Shown here: positions 27,383 to 32,365 of the stretch, piece by piece
Numbering within the stretch: the stretch's first letter is position 1
How the letters are laid out: each line of letters starts with the position of its first letter
Origin: Hyphomicrobiales bacterium
GTDB taxonomy: Bacteria; Pseudomonadota; Alphaproteobacteria; Rhizobiales; Hyphomicrobiaceae
Direction: 5' to 3'
Length of the DNA: 32,365 nt
Assembly: GCA_025353015.1 (NCBI GenBank)
Contig: JANXRM010000401.1
Span: 1 to 32,365, forward strand
Made by a program: the position numbers and the translations under genes
The notes under the pieces: generated by a model
Told to the model about the DNA's origin: nothing
The model's database searches: none
Seen by the model: only the letters and a program-made list of their open reading frames with translations

Positions 27383-27885
27383 CGTGTCGCATCGGTTCTT
27401 CACTGCGCCGCCGACATCCAGCGACAGGCCAGAAACTGCGTGAATCCAGTAGGCTTCGATCGCACAATGCGCCTCTGCAAAGTCGCAAGTGATTTGTCGC
27501 GCTTCACCACACCACGTCAACTGCTCTGTCGGCGATCACCGAAAGGATGTCGCACATCGTTGCGCCAAGACGATGCTCGCGTCGCGATGCGCGCAATGGC
27601 CGTGTGATCAATCACTGGCGCAATCAATTGACGCCATCCGCCCACTGTCATTTGCATGCGGAACGCCATGCGCACAAACGCCACGCAACAGCATGGACAA
27701 TGATGATCCGCGCTGCACATCGCCGAAAACAGCAGAAACTGAGGATTTGCCGCAACACTTTCAATTGAATGCAGCGTTTTTTGAAGGCAGAATTCTTTTT
27801 GTTAGTCAACAAGATCGAAGTTTATGCGCATATTTTTTTGTGCCCGAGCTGATTCGGGTCGAACACGAAACGATGGAGAAAGAGA

Positions 27886-27972
27886 ATGGCTAAGGCAGCA
27901 AAGAAGGCTCCCGCAAAGAAAGCAAAGAAGGCTCCGGTCAAGAAGGCCGCCGCCGCCAAGAAGAAGCGCTGA
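27886..27972 (+). CDS. 28-aa Lys/Ala-rich basic miniprotein (not in ORF track)
   Basis: ATG GCT AAG GCA GCA ... CGC TGA translates to MAKAAKKAPAKKAKKAPVKKAAAAKKKR. GGAGAAAGAG RBS directly upstream; terminator-like hairpin ~85 bp downstream. Confidence 0.7.
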   Translation: MAKAAKKAPAKKAKKAPVKKAAAAKKKR

Positions 27973-28055
27973 ATTGGCTTGCGGGTCTGGTATCCGAGTA
28001 GGGCACCCGGATCATCGTACCTGCAAAATTCAGCCGGCGCCAAGACGGCGTTACG

Positions 28056-28083
28056 AGACCGGAGACACCTTGATCTCCGGTCT
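28056..28083 (+). terminator. Terminator-like hairpin downstream of the 28-aa ORF
   Basis: agaccggaga-caccttga-tctccggtct, perfect 10-bp stem followed by tgtcgttt. Confidence 0.65.
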
Positions 28084-28481
28084 TGTCGTTTCGGGATCCA
28101 ATGTTGGCGATCAAGCGATGGACGCCGCCAAGACACGCCTGAAACGACGCCAGCCTTCGCCCCGCTGATGTGGTGAAGATTGGGTTCAAAGTTGACGGTG
28201 GCATAAAATGCGGCGTTGATGGCACCCTGCCGCCGGCTCGATGGCCAGGACTAAATCCGACCAGATCCGGACAAATCCCATCATCACCTCCGCCGTTTCG
28301 ATGCTCTGGGCGCATCGACGTTCGTCGCCAGCCTCGCGTGCGACCGATGGCATTCGCCAAACTGATCTTGGCCAGCCACCAGTGTTCAGCCACCCCTTAA
28401 CGCGCTCAACTGGCAAAGAGGCTGGCCTGTCGTGTGTCCGATACTTGAAATTCGCGCGTCAGTAGTTCGTCGACTTCGAAA

Positions 28482-28497
28482 TTAACCAAGCGTTAAC
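28482..28497 (+). promoter_or_regulatory. Candidate CtrA-binding site (TTAA-N7-TTAAC)
   Basis: ttaa-ccaagcg-ttaac, ~92 bp upstream of the ATG at 28589; exact match to the alphaproteobacterial CtrA consensus. Confidence 0.6.
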
Positions 28498-28588
28498 CAG
28501 CGTATCCAAGCATGAAGCATAGCAAGATCAATCGATTCGTCCGGGCAGACAGATCGACTTGCTTCTGGGAGCAACAAGGAGAACGACA

Positions 28589-28903
28589 ATGACCAAGATC
28601 GCAAAGACTTCCAAAAAATCTACTGTAGCAGCCGCAGCAGTGGTTGTTCCGGCACCTGCACCTGTCATCGCCGCCATTGAAGTCGCAGCCCCGGTCGTCG
28701 CAGCGCCGAAGATCGCGAAGCGCAAGGCCAAGACCAGCGCGAAGGCAACGATCATCAAGGCGACCAGCACGAAGCGCGCCGGCAGCGCTCGCCGCACGGC
28801 CAAGGCTGCCCCCGCGAAAGCAAAAGCATCCAAGACGGTTGCCAAGGCAAAGACCGCTGTTAAGCCAGTGATTGGCCGCGCCAAGGCGTCAGCCAAGAAG
28901 TAA
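28589..28903 (+). CDS. Histone H1-like Lys/Ala-rich basic protein, 104 aa
   Basis: MTKIAKTSKKSTVAAAAVVVPAPAPV...KRKAKTSAKATIIKATSTKRAGSARRTAKAAPAKAKASKTVAKAKTAVKPVIGRAKASAKK. AAGGAGAA RBS before ATG at 28589; the track start (28559) is upstream. Confidence 0.8.
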   Translation: MTKIAKTSKKSTVAAAAVVVPAPAPVIAAIEVAAPVVAAPKIAKRKAKTSAKATIIKATSTKRAGSARRTAKAAPAKAKASKTVAKAKTAVKPVIGRAKASAKK

Positions 28904-28962
28904 AGAAATTTGGTCGTGCGGGTTGGTGCACTTGCGCTGCCCGTGCGGCCAGTAGGACGCGA

Positions 28963-28994
28963 TCGGCCGGTCCCTGCTGATAGGGACCGGCCGA
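28963..28994. terminator. Strong, probably bidirectional terminator between the H1-like gene and sdhB
   Basis: tcggccggtccct-gctgat-agggaccggccga, perfect 13-bp stem between convergent genes. Confidence 0.8.
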
Positions 28995-29030
28995 ATTCGT
29001 TTCAACTCTCTGCCGATCGTATGCCGGGCG

Positions 29031-29810
29031 TCAAACGCGCCGCTCCACCATCAGCTTCTTCAGCTCAGCAATGGCCTTCCCCGGATTTAGTCCCTTCGGA
29101 CAAGCCTTCGCGCAATTCAAAATGGTATGGCAGCGATAAAGCCGGAATGGATCCTCCAGATTATCGAGCCGTTCGCCCGTCGCCTCGTCGCGGCTATCGA
29201 TGACCCAGCGGTAGGCCTGCAGCAGCACGGCCGGCCCAAGATAGCGATCCGAATTCCACCAGTAACTCGGGCACGAGGTGGAGCAGCAGGCGCACAGAAT
29301 GCATTCATAAAGACCGTCGAGCTTCTCGCGGTCGTCGCGCGCCTGCAGCCATTCGCCTGGCGGCGTCGGCGTCTTTGTTTGCAACCAGGGCTCGATGGAC
29401 GCGTGCTGGGCGTAGAAGTTTGTCAGATCCGGCACCAGGTCCTTGACCACCTCCAAATGCGGCAGCGGATAGATTTTCACGGCCCCGCGCACATCATCCA
29501 AGGCCTTGAGACAGGCCAGTGTGTTGGTGCCATCGATGTTCATCGAGCAGGAGCCGCAAATCCCTTCACGGCAGGAGCGGCGATAGGTCAGCGTCGGGTC
29601 GATCTCGTTTTTAATCTTGTTCAACGCGTCCAGAACCATCGGCCCGCACTGCTTACGATCGATCCAATAGGTATCGAGGCGCGGGTTCAAGCCGTCATCC
29701 GGATTCCAGCGGTAAACGCGAATTTCTTTCCAATCACCGTTGCGTTCAGGCTTGTTCCAGGTCTTGCCGGATGTCACTTTCGAATTGCGGGGCAGGGTCA
29801 GCTCGACCAT
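29031..29810 (-). CDS. sdhB: Succinate dehydrogenase iron-sulfur subunit
   Basis: [18 protein letters not shown] ([2Fe-2S]); [17 protein letters not shown] and [21 protein letters not shown] ([4Fe-4S]/[3Fe-4S]). Confidence 0.97.
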   Translation of the reverse strand: MVELTLPRNSKVTSGKTWNKPERNGDWKEIRVYRWNPDDGLNPRLDTYWIDRKQCGPMVLDALNKIKNEIDPTLTYRRSCREGICGSCSMNIDGTNTLACLKALDDVRGAVKIYPLPHLEVVKDLVPDLTNFYAQHASIEPWLQTKTPTPPGEWLQARDDREKLDGLYECILCACCSTSCPSYWWNSDRYLGPAVLLQAYRWVIDSRDEATGERLDNLEDPFRLYRCHTILNCAKACPKGLNPGKAIAELKKLMVERRV

Positions 29811-29849
29811 GTCGGGACGTTCCTTGGAAGTGGGCCTCGGATATGGGCC

Positions 29850-29873
29850 TTGATGTATCTCTTGATGTATCTA
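29850..29873. repeat. Perfect 12-bp tandem duplication upstream of sdhB
   Basis: cttgatgtatct at 29850-29861 and 29862-29873. Confidence 0.9.
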
Positions 29874-29984
29874 GAGACATTGTTGAAGGCAACCGCCGCT
29901 GTCAACGGTTCCCTCTGCCTCAACAGCACCCGTGGGACGTCTGTGCCCACTTGGGAGCCAGAAATTCAGGCAGCTGCCAGTCTG

Positions 29985-31304
29985 TCAGTTCGTCGCAGCT
30001 GGAGCCACCGACACCGGCGCCTTGATCGAAGCCTGCGGCGCGATGGCAATGGCAGCTGGCGCCACATCGACGACGACCGGACCAGACTTTTGTAGTTCCA
30101 GCACCGCCAGGCCTCGATCAACGAGACCCGACGCTTGCAGGCGAAATGCACCGTCTGCACCGATAAAACCGGAACTTCGCGTCAAGCTGGCCGTGGTGAA
30201 GCGCGCGCCGATGGGCCCGCCGGAAAGGGCAGCCGCCATGACGATGGCGTCGTGGCCAAGGCTCGCAAGGCGCGGTGGCATCCCCCCGTAGGCACGACCG
30301 AAGCGTTCGGAGAATTCACGCCAGCCACCCGGCTCGGATGCGGCGAACCAAGCCCCCGTGAGCCGGCTCAGCCGATGGACGCTCGGATAATCCCAGTTAC
30401 TGGTACCAATCAGCCTGACGTTATGGGTATCGAGGTCCAGTTGCGGCAACATGGAATCAAGCTGCGGCAACGTATCCTGGTTGCCTGGAAAGAAAATGGC
30501 GTCGATCCGGCCCTGGTTCGATGCAGGGCCCGATACCGAGCTGGGGCCAGAATTCGTCCCGGCATCCTTGATCGACGCTTGCAGGCGACGAACCGTATCG
30601 ACCAGACCATTCCCATCGAGACGGTAACGATCGACCGAAACAACGCTGCCGCCGTTTCTGGCGACCGCGGCCCGGAACGCCGGTTCCAGGATCCGGCCTT
30701 CGGCATCGTCCGAGACCAGCGCCACAAAGCGCTTGAGACCTTTGCCAGACGCATAGTCGACGGCACGATCGACTTCGGCAGTGGCTGTGTAGCCAAGCAG
30801 ATAGACGCCAGGCCCAGCAACGGACGGATCGTTCGAGAAGGCGACAATTGGCACGCCGGCTTTCCGCGCCAATGGCGCAATGGCCGCAACACTTTTCGAG
30901 AACAACGGTCCAATGATCAATTCAGCGCCCTCGCCGAGCGCTGCCTCGGTAGCCGTCCGCGCTCCAGCTTCGGTGCCATGGTCGTCTTTGACCAGCAGTT
31001 GCAAATCAGCTGCGTTCTTCTCGAACAGGGCCAATTCGGCTGCCTGCCGTATAGACTTGGCAACGGCAGCGGTCTGGGCATGGCCCGACAATGGTAGCAG
31101 CAGCGCCACTTTAACCGGCCCCGATACCGGAACAGTCTTGTTGGGGGATGTTGCAATCGGAGTTCCGCCTGAAATGGAGCTGGTTGCGCCAACCTGGCCC
31201 GACTTCAAGCCTTCACAGGCCGCAAGCAGACTTGCGGTCCCCGCAACCGCAAGGCCGCGCACGAGCGCTGCAATAGCTTGACGGCGATCCGACAGGCGCG
31301 ACAT
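29985..31304 (-). CDS. Penicillin-binding protein activator / LpoA-like lipoprotein (periplasmic-binding-protein fold)
   Basis: Lipobox-like GTASLLAACEG; VALLLPLSGHAQTAAVAKSIRQAAELALFEKN...ELIIGPLFSKSVAAIAPLARKAGVPIVAFSND. Divergent from rsmI, as is common for this family. Confidence 0.9.
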   Translation of the reverse strand: MSRLSDRRQAIAALVRGLAVAGTASLLAACEGLKSGQVGATSSISGGTPIATSPNKTVPVSGPVKVALLLPLSGHAQTAAVAKSIRQAAELALFEKNAADLQLLVKDDHGTEAGARTATEAALGEGAELIIGPLFSKSVAAIAPLARKAGVPIVAFSNDPSVAGPGVYLLGYTATAEVDRAVDYASGKGLKRFVALVSDDAEGRILEPAFRAAVARNGGSVVSVDRYRLDGNGLVDTVRRLQASIKDAGTNSGPSSVSGPASNQGRIDAIFFPGNQDTLPQLDSMLPQLDLDTHNVRLIGTSNWDYPSVHRLSRLTGAWFAASEPGGWREFSERFGRAYGGMPPRLASLGHDAIVMAAALSGGPIGARFTTASLTRSSGFIGADGAFRLQASGLVDRGLAVLELQKSGPVVVDVAPAAIAIAPQASIKAPVSVAPAATN

Positions 31305-31516
31305 CTTGGGGGTCCAGTCCGTTCATTCGAATTCGACACGAGTGCATGCGATAGATGCGTTATCCGCTCTGGTACAGAGCAAGCTTGCACTCTATCGACA
31401 GTTCTTCATCAGGATGCTCAGAAAAACTCTTTATTCGATCGGCCGCCAATTGCCGCATACGTCCGCCAGATGCGCAATCGGCGCCGCGGAGGAGACGCTG
31501 CCGAGGAGACAAAGCT

Positions 31517-32365
31517 ATGCCAGACGACAGCGCACAAGCGGACTCGACACAACCATCGACGCAATCGTTGCCTCGGCCGGGCTCCGGGTTGGCATCCAGA
31601 ATAGCCAGTGAAGTCGAGCGCCAGATTGCGGCGCCGCTCGGGGGCGGACTTTTTCTGGTGGCCACGCCAATCGGCAACCTCGGCGACATTACGGTGCGGG
31701 CGCTGGCCGTCCTGTCGCGTGCCGACGTCATCTATTGCGAGGATACCCGGCACAGTCGCACATTGGTCGCACACTACGGCATCACGGCGCCGCTGCGAGC
31801 CTACCACGAGCACAACGCCGAAGCGGAACGTCCCCGCATTCTTGAGCTGATCGCACGCGGCAGGTCGGTGGCGTTGATTTCGGACGCCGGCACGCCACTC
31901 ATCTCCGACCCGGGCTACAAGCTGGTGCGCGAGGCAATCGAAAAGGAATTGCCGGTGACCGCATTGCCGGGTGCTTCCGCGGTCATGGCTGGCCTTTCGG
32001 TCGCGGGATTGCCGACGGATACATTCTTGTTCGCGGGTTTCTTGCCGCCCAAGGAGGGTGCACGGCGCCAGCGGCTGGCTGATCTCGCGGTGATTCCCGC
32101 AACCCTGGTGCTGTTTGAGTCACCATCGCGCCTGGCGAAGTCGCTCGCTGCCATGGTCGCGATTTACGGCGACCGCGAGGTGGTGGTGGCGCGGGAGCTG
32201 ACCAAGCGTTTCGAGGAAACCAGGCGTGGAACGGCCGAAGCCTTGTCGACATGGGCAGAAGCTGCCGAATTCAAGGGCGAAATCGTCATTCTGGTAGCAC
32301 CGCCCGGCGTCGTGACTTCGAGCGATACGGCAGTCGAAGCCGCGCTGGAGGAGGCGCTCGTCTCG
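31517..32365 (+). CDS. rsmI: 16S rRNA (cytidine(1402)-2'-O)-methyltransferase, 3' end truncated by window end
   Basis: Open frame from ATG 31517 to window edge (283 codons, not in track): GGLFLVATPIGNLGDITVRALAVLSRADVIYCEDTRHSRTLVAHYGI...LISDAGTPLISDPGYKLVREA...LPGASAVMAGLSVAGLPTDTFLFAGFLP. Confidence 0.96.
   Translation, partial: MPDDSAQADSTQPSTQSLPRPGSGLASRIASEVERQIAAPLGGGLFLVATPIGNLGDITVRALAVLSRADVIYCEDTRHSRTLVAHYGITAPLRAYHEHNAEAERPRILELIARGRSVALISDAGTPLISDPGYKLVREAIEKELPVTALPGASAVMAGLSVAGLPTDTFLFAGFLPPKEGARRQRLADLAVIPATLVLFESPSRLAKSLAAMVAIYGDREVVVARELTKRFEETRRGTAEALSTWAEAAEFKGEIVILVAPPGVVTSSDTAVEAALEEALVS

Noticed and set aside
27799-27812. ttgttagtcaacaa inverted repeat upstream of the 28-aa ORF
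   Set aside because: Only 5-bp arms; could be an operator, but too weak to claim.
29127-30095. 322-aa plus-strand ORF over sdhB and the LpoA-like gene
   Set aside because: Antisense to the Fe-S cluster motifs of sdhB; not coding.
30135-31097. 320-aa plus-strand ORF opposite the LpoA-like gene
   Set aside because: Shadow ORF; no domain and no RBS.
31379-31388. 10-bp palindrome gcaagcttgc in the LpoA/rsmI divergent region
   Set aside because: Short palindrome of a length expected by chance; no repeat copies nearby.
1-32365. CRISPR arrays, tRNA/rRNA genes, transposases, toxin-antitoxin or restriction systems
   Set aside because: Scanned for regularly spaced repeats, T-loop-like motifs and signature protein motifs; nothing convincing found.

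Overview
GC-rich, gene-dense alphaproteobacterial (probably Hyphomicrobiales-type) chromosomal segment. Most of it is housekeeping or metabolic: a truncated sugar-type ABC substrate-binding protein, L,D-transpeptidase, HAD nucleotidase, GMC oxidoreductase/aldo-keto reductase pair, argB, DUF533/TerB-like protein, M3 oligopeptidase, HlyD/ABC/FtsX (DevBCA/MacAB-like) exporter, DUF2147, GNAT, Bug-type solute-binding protein, rhodanese, GYF_2-domain membrane protein, CMD/AhpD-like protein, ndk, CDF transporter, tpiA, PpiD/SurA-like isomerase, trpE, sdhB, LpoA-like lipoprotein and truncated rsmI. I see no CRISPR array, rRNA, tRNA, transposase or prophage genes, and no clear defence system. The most interesting area is the trpE-sdhB interval (about 27.4-29.0 kb). 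It holds a 28-aa Lys/Ala-rich ORF absent from the ORF track and a 104-aa histone H1-like Lys/Ala-rich protein. The latter has a perfect CtrA-type box (TTAA-N7-TTAAC) upstream, and each gene is followed by a strong hairpin. Second is a GYF_2-domain/Pro-Gln-rich/single-TM protein preceded by three degenerate 17-bp tandem repeats. Several other short tandem or inverted repeats lie in regulatory regions. Family calls come from motif recognition only; no database search was run.
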